A DNA stretch of 64,000 bases from JBFMDN01 sp040753915 (GTDB lineage: Bacteria > Desulfobacterota > Desulfomonilia > Desulfomonilales > Desulfomonilaceae), in assembly GCA_040753915.1 (NCBI GenBank), contig JBFMDN010000024.1, positions 13,243-77,242 on the forward strand, written 5' to 3'. The notes below the pieces were generated by a model. That model worked only from the letters and a program-made list of their open reading frames with translations. It was not told the DNA's origin and did not search any database. The translations under genes were made by a program, and so were the position numbers. Below, in pieces: positions 18,420-27,306 of this stretch; position 1 is the first letter of the stretch; the number at the start of each line of letters is the position of its first letter.

Positions 18420-21400
18420 ATGAGCCTGACACGCCGGGAGTTCCTTGTGATCTCCGGTGCGGTGGGAACAGGTTTGGCACTGTCGTCTCTTGGAATCGAC
18501 TTGGGTCCGGCAAAAGCGTATGCCGATGAAATCAAAGTGAAAGATCTCAAGAGCGCCAAACAGAGTACCACTATCTGTCCGTACTGCGCCGTCGGCTGCG
18601 GGATTATCTGCAGCACGGATACCAAGGCGGGCAAACTAATCAATACAGAAGGCGATCCCGACCATCCCATCAACGAGGGATCCCTGTGCGCCAAGGGGTC
18701 GGCACTTTTCCAGGTCGGCCCAAGTAATCCCAATCGGCTCAAAAAAGTCCTCTATCGGGCTCCTGGCTCCGATAAGTGGCAAGAGAAGTCCTGGGATTGG
18801 GCATTGAAGGAAATCGCAAAACGGACAAAGAAGACCCGTGACGCAGATTTCATGGAGAAGAACAGCAAGGGCCAGGTAGTCAACCGGGTGGAGAGCATAG
18901 CCCACATTGGCAGCGCAGCCCTTGACAACGAGGAGTGCTGGCCTATACAGGCTATGATGCGTGCCTTGGGGCTTGTCTGGATAGAACACCAGGCCCGAAT
19001 ATGACACAGCGCCACTGTTGCGGCTCTGGCAGAGTCGTTTGGACGCGGCGCAATGACCAATCACTGGATCGATCTCAAGAACAGTGATTGCATTCTCATC
19101 ATGGGCAGCAATGCTGCCGCCAACCATCCCATCTCCATGAAATGGGTGACACGGGCCAAGGAAAAGGGCGGGAAGGTAATCTCCGTCGATCCTCGTTTCA
19201 CCCAGACCTCCGCGGTAGCCGATTTCTACACCGCGCTTCGCTCAGGGACGGATATTGCGTTTCTCGGTGGCATGATCAACTACATCCTCGAGAACGAGAA
19301 ATTCTTCAAGGACTACGTAACGAACTACACCAACGCCACTTTCCTTGTTACGGATAAGTACAAGTTCGACGACGGACTGTTCGCCGGGTATGACCCGGAG
19401 AAACGGGCGTATGACAAATCCCTCTGGGCGTTCCAGAAGGACGAGAAGGGTATTCCGAAACGGGATCCTGAAATGAAGGATCCTTTGTGCGTCATGCAGA
19501 TCCTCAAGAAGCACTATTCTCGCTACACCCCGGAGAAGGTTTCCGAAATTACCGGCACCCCGGTGGAAGACCTCAAGAAGGTCTACGAAATGTATTCGGC
19601 CACCGGGCAGAAGGACAAAGTCGGAACGATCATGTACGCCATGGGGTGGACTCAGCACACGGTCGGCGTACAGAACATCCGCACCATGTCGATAATTCAG
19701 TTGCTCCTTGGCAATGTTGGCATGGCCGGTGGTGGAGTAAACGCTCTGCGTGGGGAATCTAATGTGCAGGGGTCGACGGACCAGGCCATATTGTTCCACA
19801 TCTGGCCTGGATACCTCAAGATGCCATTGGCATCCCAAGCCACCCTGGAGGAGTACCTGAAGCAGAGCACTCCCACGTCCGCGGATCCTCTGTCGGCAAA
19901 CTGGTGGCAGAACTATCCCAAATACGCTGTCAGCATGCTCAAGGCGTTTTTTGGGGACAAGGCGACGGCTGAGAACGGCTTCGGGTACAACTGGCTTCCC
20001 AAACTGGATGTGGGGCAGAACTGCTCGTGGCTGAACCTGTTCGACGCAATGTACGACGGGAAAATCAAGGGATTCTTCGCATGGGGCCAAAACCCCGCGT
20101 GCAGTGGCGCCAATTCCAACAAGGTTCGGCACGCGCTGGCCAAGCTCGATTGGCTGGTGAATGTCAACCTGTTCGAAAACGAGACCGGATCCTTCTGGAA
20201 GGGCCCGGGAATGGATCCCAAGAAGATCAAGACCGAAGTGTTCATGCTTCCGTGTGCAGCATCCTTCGAGAAGGAAGGCAGCATAACGAATAGCGGCCGA
20301 TGGGCCCAGTGGCGCTACAAGGCCGTGAATCCGCCCGGGGACGCCAAGCCGGACGGGGATATCCTGTATGAGCTCATGGTCAAGATCAAAGATCTCTACA
20401 AGAAGGAAGGCGGCAAGAATCCTGAAGCCATCCTGAATCTGAAGTGGGACTACGATACCAAGGGCCATTTTGATCCGCACAAGGTTGCAAAGGAGCTCAA
20501 CGGGTATTTCCTGAAAGACGTGGAAGTAGCAGGCCAGAAGTTCAAGAAGGGCGAGCTCGTTCCGTCCTTTGCATTCCTTCAGGCTGACGGCAGCACTTCC
20601 AGCGGAAACTGGTTGCACTGCAGCAGTTATACCGAGAAGGGTAACATGATGGCTCGGAGGAAGTCCGATCAGTCCGGCATTGGACTCAATCCCGAGTGGG
20701 CCTGGTGTTGGCCGGTGAATCGCCGCATCCTCTACAACCGCGCTTCCGTTGACCTCGAAGGCAAGCCATGGGATGCAGACCGAGCGGTCATTAAGTGGGT
20801 CGACGGAAAGTGGGTAGGAGATGTGCCTGACGGTCCGTGGCCTCCAATGAGCGATAAGGAGAAGACGAAGTACCCCTTCATCATGCGGCCCGACGGTGTG
20901 GCACAGATCTTTGGCTCCGGTCTCAATGACGGACCGTTGCCCGAGCATTACGAGCCCCTCGAGTGTCCCGTTCCCAAGAACCTGATGTCGAGCCAGTTCA
21001 TCAATCCTACGATCAAAGTATTTAAGGGAGAGATGGACAAACACTTCACGTGCGATCCTCGATTCCCCATCGTAGGGACGACGTATCGAGTCACGGAACA
21101 CTGGCAGACGGGTCTGATGACCCGGTGGCAGCCGTGGCTGGTGGAAGCCGAACCGCAGCTCTTTGTAGAGATGAGCAAAGAGTTGGCCAAGATGCGAGGC
21201 ATCGAGAACGGTGAAAAGGTCAAGGTCTCGTCTGCTCGAGGAGACGTGGAGGCCGTGGCAATAGTGACGACTCGTTTCCGCCCGTTCAAGTTGGGCCAAC
21301 TGACAGTTCACCAGGTGGGGCTCCCCTGGTGTTTCGGATGGATTCAACCCAAGGACGGCGGTGATAGCGCAAATCTCCTCACCCCTACGGTGGGGGATCC

Positions 21401-21467
21401 CAATACCATGATTCCGGAGAGCAAGGCTTTCATGGTCAATGTAGAGAAGATAAAGGGAGGTGCATAA
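18420..21467 (+). CDS. fdhA: Formate dehydrogenase catalytic subunit, selenocysteine-containing, Tat-exported
   Basis: One 1015-residue gene interrupted by an in-frame TGA at 19002-19004 that must be read as selenocysteine (residue 195). The context, QARI-TGA-HSATVA, then FGRGAMTNHW, is the active-site motif of FdnG/FdhA, where Sec ligates Mo or W. The frame is the same on both sides. Other signs: Tat motif LTRREFL with hydrophobic core; a [4Fe-4S] cluster site CPYCAVGCGIIC; and a molybdopterin C-terminal domain with LMTRWQPWL. It oxidises formate in the periplasm (W- or Mo-bisMGD). The ATG at 18420 has aaaggagg upstream. FdhB follows after 1 bp. No membrane cytochrome-b subunit is present, as in soluble FdhAB of sulfate reducers. 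Confidence 0.96.
19002..19050 (+). promoter_or_regulatory. UGA(Sec) codon and probable bacterial SECIS region
   Basis: The TGA at 19002 is followed by GC-rich sequence (tgttgcggctctggcagagt, centred near 19025) where a bacterial SECIS hairpin is expected for SelB binding. I did not fold it; the position relative to UGA fits fdnG/fdhF precedents. Confidence 0.55.
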
Positions 21468-21468
21468 G

Positions 21469-22113
21469 ATGTCAGGATACTCGATACTTGTTGACACCTC
21501 CAAGTGCACAGCCTGCCGGGGATGCCAGGTGGCCTGTAAACAATGGAATCAGCTTCCTGGCACTGTGACGAAGAACACGGGCTCGTACGAAAACCCGGTC
21601 GATCTCTCGGCCGACACGTACAAGACTGTACGGTTCTCCGAAGGTGAGTCGGGAAACGGCCAGCCCTACTGGTTCTTCTTCACGGAGCAGTGTCGCCACT
21701 GTCTTTCTCCCGGATGCATGGGGTCGGCCGAAGACGACGAGATCGTCCAGGACGAAAAGACAGGCGCGGTGGTGTTCACTGACAAGACAAAGAAGCTGAA
21801 GATCGACACGGTACGGAGCGATTGCCCGTACGACATTCCTCGCCAGAATCCCAAGACCAAGGTCATGCAAAAGTGCACTATGTGCAATGACAGACTCAAT
21901 AACGGAATGATGCCCGCATGCGTGAAGTCGTGTCCTACGGGTGCGATGACATTCGGTGAACGGGACAAGATCCTCGACGCCTGCAAGAAACGGGTGGCGG
22001 AGCTCAAGAAGACGTTTCCCCAAGCCCAGGCCATCAATCCCGACGATGTCCGGGTCATCTACATCGTGAAAGACGACCCGAAGAAGTACTGGAAGTTCGC
22101 AGCCGGTAGATAG
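21469..22113 (+). CDS. fdhB: Formate dehydrogenase iron-sulfur subunit
   Basis: A 214-residue ferredoxin-like electron-transfer subunit. Cysteine clusters are CTACRGCQVAC near the N-terminus, CRHCLSPGC, DCPYDIP and CTMCNDRL with CVKSCP, enough for several [4Fe-4S] clusters that pass electrons from FdhA to a periplasmic acceptor such as cytochrome c3. There is no C-terminal membrane anchor (FdnH of E. coli has one), so the enzyme is likely soluble in the periplasm and co-exported with FdhA's Tat signal. ATG at 21469, after gggaggtgcataag, is chosen over an ATG three codons earlier that overlaps fdhA. Confidence 0.95.
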   Translation: MSGYSILVDTSKCTACRGCQVACKQWNQLPGTVTKNTGSYENPVDLSADTYKTVRFSEGESGNGQPYWFFFTEQCRHCLSPGCMGSAEDDEIVQDEKTGAVVFTDKTKKLKIDTVRSDCPYDIPRQNPKTKVMQKCTMCNDRLNNGMMPACVKSCPTGAMTFGERDKILDACKKRVAELKKTFPQAQAINPDDVRVIYIVKDDPKKYWKFAAGR

Positions 22114-22136
22114 GACTTCCGTTTTGTTTGAGCTGT

Positions 22137-22176
22137 GCCGCCCAATCGCCTTTCAGCGAAAGGGCGGCTTTTTTTG
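22137..22176 (+). terminator. Rho-independent terminator after fdhAB
   Basis: A gccgccc stem pairs with gggcggc around a loop containing an inner cctttcagcgaaagg hairpin, followed by seven T residues. It lies about 25 bp after the fdhB stop. Confidence 0.85.
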
Positions 22177-22197
22177 TGACTGCTCTTCACCTCTCAT

Positions 22198-22517
22198 GTA
22201 GGGTAGCCTTTCAGGCTGCCATTTCTCCGGAACGCAGGCTAGAATCCCGCGTTTCGCTGAACTGCGCTAGACGCGGTCTCGGCCATTCTTTTGTGTAGGG
22301 TAGCCTTTCAGGCTGCCACTTCTCTGGAACGCAGGCTAGAATCCCGCGTTTCGCTGAACTGCGCTAGACGCGGTCTCGGCCATTCTTTTGTGTAGGGTAG
22401 CCTTTCAGGCTGCCATTTCTCTGGAACGCAGGCTAGAATCCCGCGTTTCGCTGAACTGCGCTAGACGCGGTCTCGGCCATTCTTTTATGTAGGGTAGCCT
22501 TTCAGGCTGCCATTTCT
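22198..22517. repeat. 97-bp tandem repeat array (family A variant)
   Basis: Units start with gtagggtagcc at 22198, 22295, 22392 and 22489, exactly 97 bp apart; the last is partial. Each holds ggtagcctttcaggctgcc as in the array at 1905-2535, but the second half differs: cgcaggctagaatcccgcg and ctgcgctagacgcgg. Units are nearly identical, which points to recent tandem duplication. It lies between the fdhAB terminator and fdhE. Confidence 0.9.
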
Positions 22518-22615
22518 CTGCATCGTGGTCAAAGACTATCTATACTCTCCTTGCACATGGCTCCGTTCATGCGATAGAGTGGCATTCTTTCCCGAGGAAC
22601 TACCAGGAGGCAAAC

Positions 22616-23509
22616 ATGACAGAGCGGCAGTCGGCCCAGGAGGCATACGAGCGAATCGACACGGCCATACGCAGGATGAAGGACCGAACTCCCCAGTTGT
22701 CTACCATATTTACCGCGTTCAGGGAGCTAATGGCCCAGCAGTCGGCGATGAAGGCGGATCTGCCGGAGCCGGCATCCTTGGAAATCAAGGTGGACACAGC
22801 TCAGTACACGCAAGGGGTGCCACTGCTCGACAAGCAATTCTTCTCGATATCCTTGGATTCTCTCAAGAAGGCTGCTCATAGGTTGTTCCCTGCTATTGAG
22901 AAGGGGTTCCCCAGCCTGCACGATCAATTGTCCATTCTGCGGAAGGCTCTGGAGCAGACGGATTCCGAGGACGGGCCACTCGCGCGCAGCCTTCTCACGG
23001 GTGACGGAGAAGCTAGTCTTACAGCGGCCGAAGAGTTGGGCATCGACCCTTCGGTGATCGATTTCGCCGGCGGCCAACTGAGAAAACCGTTTGCAGAGAA
23101 GGTTGCGAGTGCCGTTCCTGTGCTTCCCGGTGATATTGCGTGGCTCAAAGGATATTGCCCTCGTTGCGGCTCCTGGCCGGAATTGAGCTATCTGGAGGGC
23201 AAGGAGGGGCGAAGGTGGCTGCGTTGTTCCTTCTGCGGCCACGAATGGCCGTTCATGCGGACCCAATGTCCTTTCTGTGAGACAGACAACCTTGACGACA
23301 TCGAGATCATATTTCAGGAAGGCAGACCTTACGAGCGGGCCGAGCTTTGCCACGCGTGCAAAAAGTATGTGGTTTCCATAGATTTCCGGGACCTCGCGTA
23401 CGACCTGCCGCACGAAGTAGCTCCGCTGGGACTCGTCCACTTGGACATCCTTGCTCAGGAAAAGGGATTTTCACCGGGAGCCGTTTGCCCGTGGAACGTC
23501 CTGGAGTAA
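22616..23509 (+). CDS. fdhE: Formate dehydrogenase accessory protein FdhE
   Basis: A 297-residue cytoplasmic maturation factor for Tat-exported formate dehydrogenases. The C-terminal half is a rubredoxin-like metal-binding region with CPRCGSWPELSYL, RCSFCGHEW, CPFCETDNLDD and LCHACKKYVVSID, the conserved four CxxC pairs of FdhE; it ends GAVCPWNVLE. FdhE binds the catalytic subunit before export. It lies 500 bp after fdhB, beyond a terminator and a repeat array, so it probably has its own promoter. RBS ccaggaggcaaac. Confidence 0.94.
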   Translation: MTERQSAQEAYERIDTAIRRMKDRTPQLSTIFTAFRELMAQQSAMKADLPEPASLEIKVDTAQYTQGVPLLDKQFFSISLDSLKKAAHRLFPAIEKGFPSLHDQLSILRKALEQTDSEDGPLARSLLTGDGEASLTAAEELGIDPSVIDFAGGQLRKPFAEKVASAVPVLPGDIAWLKGYCPRCGSWPELSYLEGKEGRRWLRCSFCGHEWPFMRTQCPFCETDNLDDIEIIFQEGRPYERAELCHACKKYVVSIDFRDLAYDLPHEVAPLGLVHLDILAQEKGFSPGAVCPWNVLE

Positions 23510-23591
23510 CGGGTGACCCCTTACGCAGAATTGATCCGAGTGCGCTCAGCACGAAGTTTCTTTTCACGATGGGATTCGTGGATGGAGAGAG

Positions 23592-23631
23592 CATGAAACC
23601 TCAAACCAGAAGGCAAGAGGTTTCATGTTTT
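23592..23631. terminator. Hairpin between convergent genes
   Basis: catgaaacctc at 23592 pairs with gaggtttcatg at 23617, followed by tttt. It may end fdhE transcription and, read the other way, the small exported-protein gene. Confidence 0.5.
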
Positions 23632-23645
23632 GAAACGGCTCATGT

Positions 23646-23885
23646 TTAGCGGGGCCCGGGGAGTGGTATGGGAGTGGCACGATGCCGATCGCTCCGCACC
23701 TTCAAATGTTTCCAAACCTCTTTGCTGATTTTGGGATTACCACCCAGAGACACTGGCTTCGCCCACACTAAAGGGCCTCCGATTATGTTGCTTTTGTTTC
23801 CCTGCGCATTGGCAACACCTGAGATTCCCATTCCTGCCCAGGCCAAAAGAGCCCCAACCACCATCATCTTGAAAAGTCCTTTCAT
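23646..23885 (-). CDS. Small exported protein
   Basis: A 79-residue protein from ATG 23885, which follows ggaggaaggaaca. It has a clear Sec signal peptide (MKGLFKMM, then VVGALLAWAGMGISGVANA, with ANA|Q as likely cleavage site). The mature part of about 52 residues is basic and proline-rich at the end, and contains NIIGGPLVWAKPVSLGG. No family recognised. A longer start nine codons upstream is less likely because the signal peptide and RBS fit the shorter one. Confidence 0.65.
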   Translation of the reverse strand: MKGLFKMMVVGALLAWAGMGISGVANAQGNKSNIIGGPLVWAKPVSLGGNPKISKEVWKHLKVRSDRHRATPIPLPGPR

Positions 23886-24349
23886 TGTTCCTTCCTCCTT
23901 TTTGTATCGCATATGATTTTGAAATTCGTGATTGCTCGAAAATTACAACAAGATTCTTGGATGACGCTTAAACAGTAAGATGCGAGGGTCAAGCTTGTTT
24001 CTTGCTCCGAGCCATCGTGAGGATGGCTCACCGTTGGAGCGGCCTGCAGGGGTACAGCGGTCCTCTTGTCGAAGCTGAGCTGAGAGTGGGCTTGAAATTG
24101 GCCCGTACGGTGGGATTCTTGGTGCTAATTTCCGTAGCGCCGGCGTCTCGCCGGCACTTGTGTTCCGGTCAGGTAGGCAAGATGGCTTGAGTTGGACGAG
24201 AAAAGTCAAGAATTAAGCCTGGCCCTCTGCATCCCCCAAATGGGCGATGTGCCACTTCCGCCGTTAGTGTTAGATAGTCTAGGTGAAGCAACTAATAGTC
24301 GTGTGCGGCATGGGAAGCTGGCCGGGGCCTTGCGCAATGGAGAATGATT
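23886..24349. other. Intergenic with a short dispersed palindrome
   Basis: No credible gene. At about 24134-24160 it contains gtagcgccggcgtctcgccg, one copy of a dispersed palindromic motif also seen at 33237 and, inverted, near 35632. Confidence 0.5.
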
Positions 24350-24982
24350 ATGGAAAACCTCGATAAATGGGATGTCATCTATTGGGATTATGTGAAGCAA
24401 GTTGCTGAAAGGGATCTGAGCGCTCTCACGGACCGGCTGGGCGTGACCGTAAAAGGCAACAGCGCTATCGTTCCACTCTTTGGTAAGGAATATCGGATTT
24501 CGGGTCAAGGAATCGTAGATCATGCGGGCAATCGGCCCAGTCACTCCGTGAGCGTGGTCCTATGCAAGTACCTGCTCCTTTGCCCCTCAAGCGAGCCTAC
24601 CCAGACCGACTTGGTGACGTACAAAGACTTCCCGGACGCGGGGCCTTTTGTCGGCGGCTTTCTCAACAACGTGGAAAAACCGATCGGTCGAACCTTTGCC
24701 TGTCGCGTGTCCGCATTGGAACGAGCGTGCCGGGAGCTGGGCGGTAGGGACCTCAAGATGCATTTCCCCGCGGACCTCGCCGTACGGTTCGACGCACTAC
24801 CCAAGATACCTCTGGTGATGTTGTATTACGACCAGGACGAGGAATTCCCACCTCATTGTTCGGTCCTGTTCGAGCGCCGTGCAGAAAAATACCTGGACAT
24901 GGAGTGTCTCGCGATTGTGGGCTGGATCCTCGCGGAATGGTTGATAGCAAGAGTTGACAGCGGGTCGTCCATGCTTCTGTAA
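24350..24982 (+). CDS. DUF3786 domain protein
   Basis: About 210 residues; ATG at 24350 (two codons after another ATG) is preferred for its MENLDKWDVIYWDYVKQVAE start. The sequence fits DUF3786, a domain of unknown function common in anaerobic deltaproteobacteria: PLFGKEYRISG, LCKYLLLCPS, KDFPDAGPF, FDALPKIPLVMLYYDQDEEF. Some DUF3786 proteins occur near corrinoid/Fe-S genes, but nothing like that is adjacent here. It converges on the Kdp operon. No catalytic site is assigned. Confidence 0.8.
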   Translation: MENLDKWDVIYWDYVKQVAERDLSALTDRLGVTVKGNSAIVPLFGKEYRISGQGIVDHAGNRPSHSVSVVLCKYLLLCPSSEPTQTDLVTYKDFPDAGPFVGGFLNNVEKPIGRTFACRVSALERACRELGGRDLKMHFPADLAVRFDALPKIPLVMLYYDQDEEFPPHCSVLFERRAEKYLDMECLAIVGWILAEWLIARVDSGSSMLL

Positions 24983-25006
24983 TTCCCTGGGATTCGGATC
25001 CGGACT

Positions 25007-25030
25007 GTGAGGCGAAGATGCTCGCCTCAC
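25007..25030. terminator. Hairpin between convergent DUF3786 and kdpD-like genes
   Basis: gtgaggcg and cgcctcac form a perfect 8-bp stem with an 8-base loop, overlapping the end of the leftward gene. There is no T tract, so its role as a terminator is uncertain. Confidence 0.35.
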
Positions 25031-26703
25031 CGCGACGATTGATTCTTGAAAACAGTGGCTTCCGATTCTCGTAACAAGGCGTACACTCCTTTGGCGTCGC
25101 GAGCCGTTAAAGCTCCTTTGCACCACTGAGCATCTTTGGCAAGACGACTCACCAAGCCGAGAATTCGTACCTCTATCTCAGGGTTGTGAACTGGTGTAAG
25201 GATGAAGAAGGTCAGCTCTGTCGGCTTCTCGGTTTGGACGTCCGATATTCCTTGACGAGAGATACCGAGCGCTACCAGTGGCACAGTAATTCCCTCGATT
25301 CGCGCGTGAGGGAATGCCACTCCTTCATTCAAGAACGTGGACGATTGGTTCTCGCGCGCCAAAATGCGCTCAAGTATCTCCGTTTCTCTTTCAGGGCCTA
25401 TGTCAGCAGCGGACATTTCGGCCAATGTCCCGAGAACAACCTGCTTTGAGACAGGCTGATTCCATACAACGATGCGACGAGGTGACAGAAACGTGCTGAG
25501 CCTCATTTCGCTCACGGTATCCGATCCTGCCATTTTTGGCACAGTAACCGGCGTGGGATATCGGTCGCGCCCTGTTACCCTGGTGTCAATCACTACGAGC
25601 GTTATACCGCTGCCAGCCTCGACAAGCCGCTCCACAACATTCTGATGGCCCAAGAGCCGCTTCCACCTGGGAATAGGAGCAGGAGTTCCGATAACAATGT
25701 GCCCCACCCGGTACTCACGTGCAAATCGCAATATCGTCTCAGGCACATCCGTCCCCTGGTACGTGAAGACAATTGCTCCCAACTCTTTTGCCAGGGTCAG
25801 GGTACTGGATAGCAACCGCTGAGTCTCAGCTTCGATCACAGACGGCTCTTCGGAAGGTGTCTGAACGTATAACGCATACCAGTTTCGGTTCAGCCTTCCT
25901 GCAAGCCTGGATCCATAACGGAGGAGCTTTTCGCTGTTGGGTCCTCTTGAGCTGAGGCACACCATCACCTGATCGGGGGTCGCAAGGATCTCCTCTTCTG
26001 ATTGCTCTCTTCGACGCAAGTCTATCTGGGCAGCTACCTCCCGGAGGGTAAGCTCTCTAAGTGTTTCCAGATTCTTATCAACAAAAAAGTTCGCCAATGC
26101 GGTGCCGATTCGATCCGGAGGATAGATCTTGCCTTCTTGCAGGCGCTCCCGGAGATCCTCCGTGGTCAAATCCACATTTACAACCTGGTCGGCCGCGGCA
26201 ACAATTGTGTCTGGAATACGCTCCCTGATCTTCACACCAATTTCTTTTTCTACCGTGTCACACAGGCTTTCCAAATGCTGAATGTTGAGTGTGGTGATGA
26301 CATGAATACCCGAGGAGAGGATTTCCTCCACATCCTGGTACCGTTTGGTATTGCGACTTCCAGGAACGTTTGTGTGTGCCAATTCATCAATGAGCGCTAC
26401 CTGCGGTCTTCGTTTCAGCACTGCGTCCACATCCATTTCGTCGAGCGTGAGACCGCGATAATTAATCCGCTGGGCAGGGACGACCTCGAGCCCATCGATC
26501 AGCCTTGCCGTATCTTCCCTGCCATGGGTCTCCACGAGACCGACTACCACGTCTATCCCTTCTTCTTTGAGTCGGTGGCCTTCAAGGAGCATCTGATAAG
26601 TCTTGCCCACGCCTGCCACGTAACCGAGATAAATCTTCAAGCGGCCCCGTTGAGCACGGCGGATGAGACGGAGGAATGAGGTGGCTCTGTCGTTGGACGT
26701 CAT
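25027..26703 (-). CDS. KdpD sensor domain - UspA - PTS EIIA(Ntr) fusion, no histidine kinase
   Basis: 558 residues. Residues ~20-230 are the KdpD N-terminal domain, with Walker A GYVAGVGKTYQML, Walker B ALIDELAHTNVPGSRN and LNIQHLESL. Residues ~245-375 are a universal-stress-protein domain (HIVIGTPAPIPRWKRLLGH). Residues ~405-550 are an EIIA-type PTS domain with the phospho-accepting His in GVAFPHARIEGI. The membrane and kinase parts of full KdpD are missing, and no KdpE is adjacent. Its ATG overlaps the kdpC stop by 4 bp (ATGA). In E. coli, EIIA(Ntr) binds KdpD, so the fusion joins known partners; here it may regulate the pump protein directly. Confidence 0.92.
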   Translation of the reverse strand: MTSNDRATSFLRLIRRAQRGRLKIYLGYVAGVGKTYQMLLEGHRLKEEGIDVVVGLVETHGREDTARLIDGLEVVPAQRINYRGLTLDEMDVDAVLKRRPQVALIDELAHTNVPGSRNTKRYQDVEEILSSGIHVITTLNIQHLESLCDTVEKEIGVKIRERIPDTIVAAADQVVNVDLTTEDLRERLQEGKIYPPDRIGTALANFFVDKNLETLRELTLREVAAQIDLRRREQSEEEILATPDQVMVCLSSRGPNSEKLLRYGSRLAGRLNRNWYALYVQTPSEEPSVIEAETQRLLSSTLTLAKELGAIVFTYQGTDVPETILRFAREYRVGHIVIGTPAPIPRWKRLLGHQNVVERLVEAGSGITLVVIDTRVTGRDRYPTPVTVPKMAGSDTVSEMRLSTFLSPRRIVVWNQPVSKQVVLGTLAEMSAADIGPERETEILERILARENQSSTFLNEGVAFPHARIEGITVPLVALGISRQGISDVQTEKPTELTFFILTPVHNPEIEVRILGLVSRLAKDAQWCKGALTARDAKGVYALLRESEATVFKNQSSR

Positions 26704-27290
26704 GACTTGACGCCTTTTCCATCCAGTGCGAGGTTCAGCAGGAGCACGTTGACTCTGGATTCACCGACGAAGCCGAGCAGCGGTCGCTCTGTAAAAGTCT
26801 GCACCTTTCGCTTGACTTCGTCCAGAGCCATTCCACGCGCTCGAGCAACCCTCGGTGCTTGAAGCAATGCATTTCGAACACTGATGTGCGGATCCAGGCC
26901 GCTTGCCGAAGCAGTTACCGCGTCTGCCGGGATCGACACATCGGGTCCAATGTTGTTGATCTCCCTATAACGGGCTATTCTTTCTGCTACATCGCCGAGG
27001 AGTCTCTTTGACAACGGTCCAAGATTTGTCCCCCCCGAGCTTGAAGCATCGTATCCATTGCCTGCGGCTGAGGGGCGCGGATGGAAATACTTCGGCTCGT
27101 TGAACGGCTGACCGATAAGGGACGATCCTACAGGTCTTCCTTCGATTTCGACCAGTGAGCCATTCGCCTGGTACGGAAACAGGATCTGGCCCAGAACCCA
27201 CACCAGCGCAGGGTAGAATCCGCACACGAGCACTGCCAGGCAGAGTGTCATTATCAATGAAGTTCGGAGCTCGCTGAACAAGGTTCTCAT
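26700..27290 (-). CDS. kdpC: Potassium-transporting ATPase subunit C
   Basis: 196 residues with one N-terminal membrane helix (SLIMTLCLAVLVCGFYPALV) and a periplasmic domain. The KdpC signature motifs are FNEPKYFHPRPSAAGNGYDA, SGGTNLGP, PADAVTASASGLDPHIS and the terminal NVLLLNLALD. KdpC stabilises the KdpFABC complex. It follows kdpB by 16 bp and overlaps the next gene by 4 bp. Confidence 0.97.
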   Translation of the reverse strand: MRTLFSELRTSLIMTLCLAVLVCGFYPALVWVLGQILFPYQANGSLVEIEGRPVGSSLIGQPFNEPKYFHPRPSAAGNGYDASSSGGTNLGPLSKRLLGDVAERIARYREINNIGPDVSIPADAVTASASGLDPHISVRNALLQAPRVARARGMALDEVKRKVQTFTERPLLGFVGESRVNVLLLNLALDGKGVKS

Positions 27291-27306
27291 GATCCGACCT
27301 CCCGTC

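Noticed and set aside
19053..21467. Separate 804-residue formate dehydrogenase gene starting at 19053
   Set aside because: This start follows an in-frame UGA in the Sec active-site motif; the upstream frame with the Tat signal and Fe-S site belongs to the same protein.
19242..21509. 755-codon open frame on the minus strand
   Set aside because: It is antisense to fdhA/fdhB, whose molybdopterin and iron-sulfur motifs are unambiguous.
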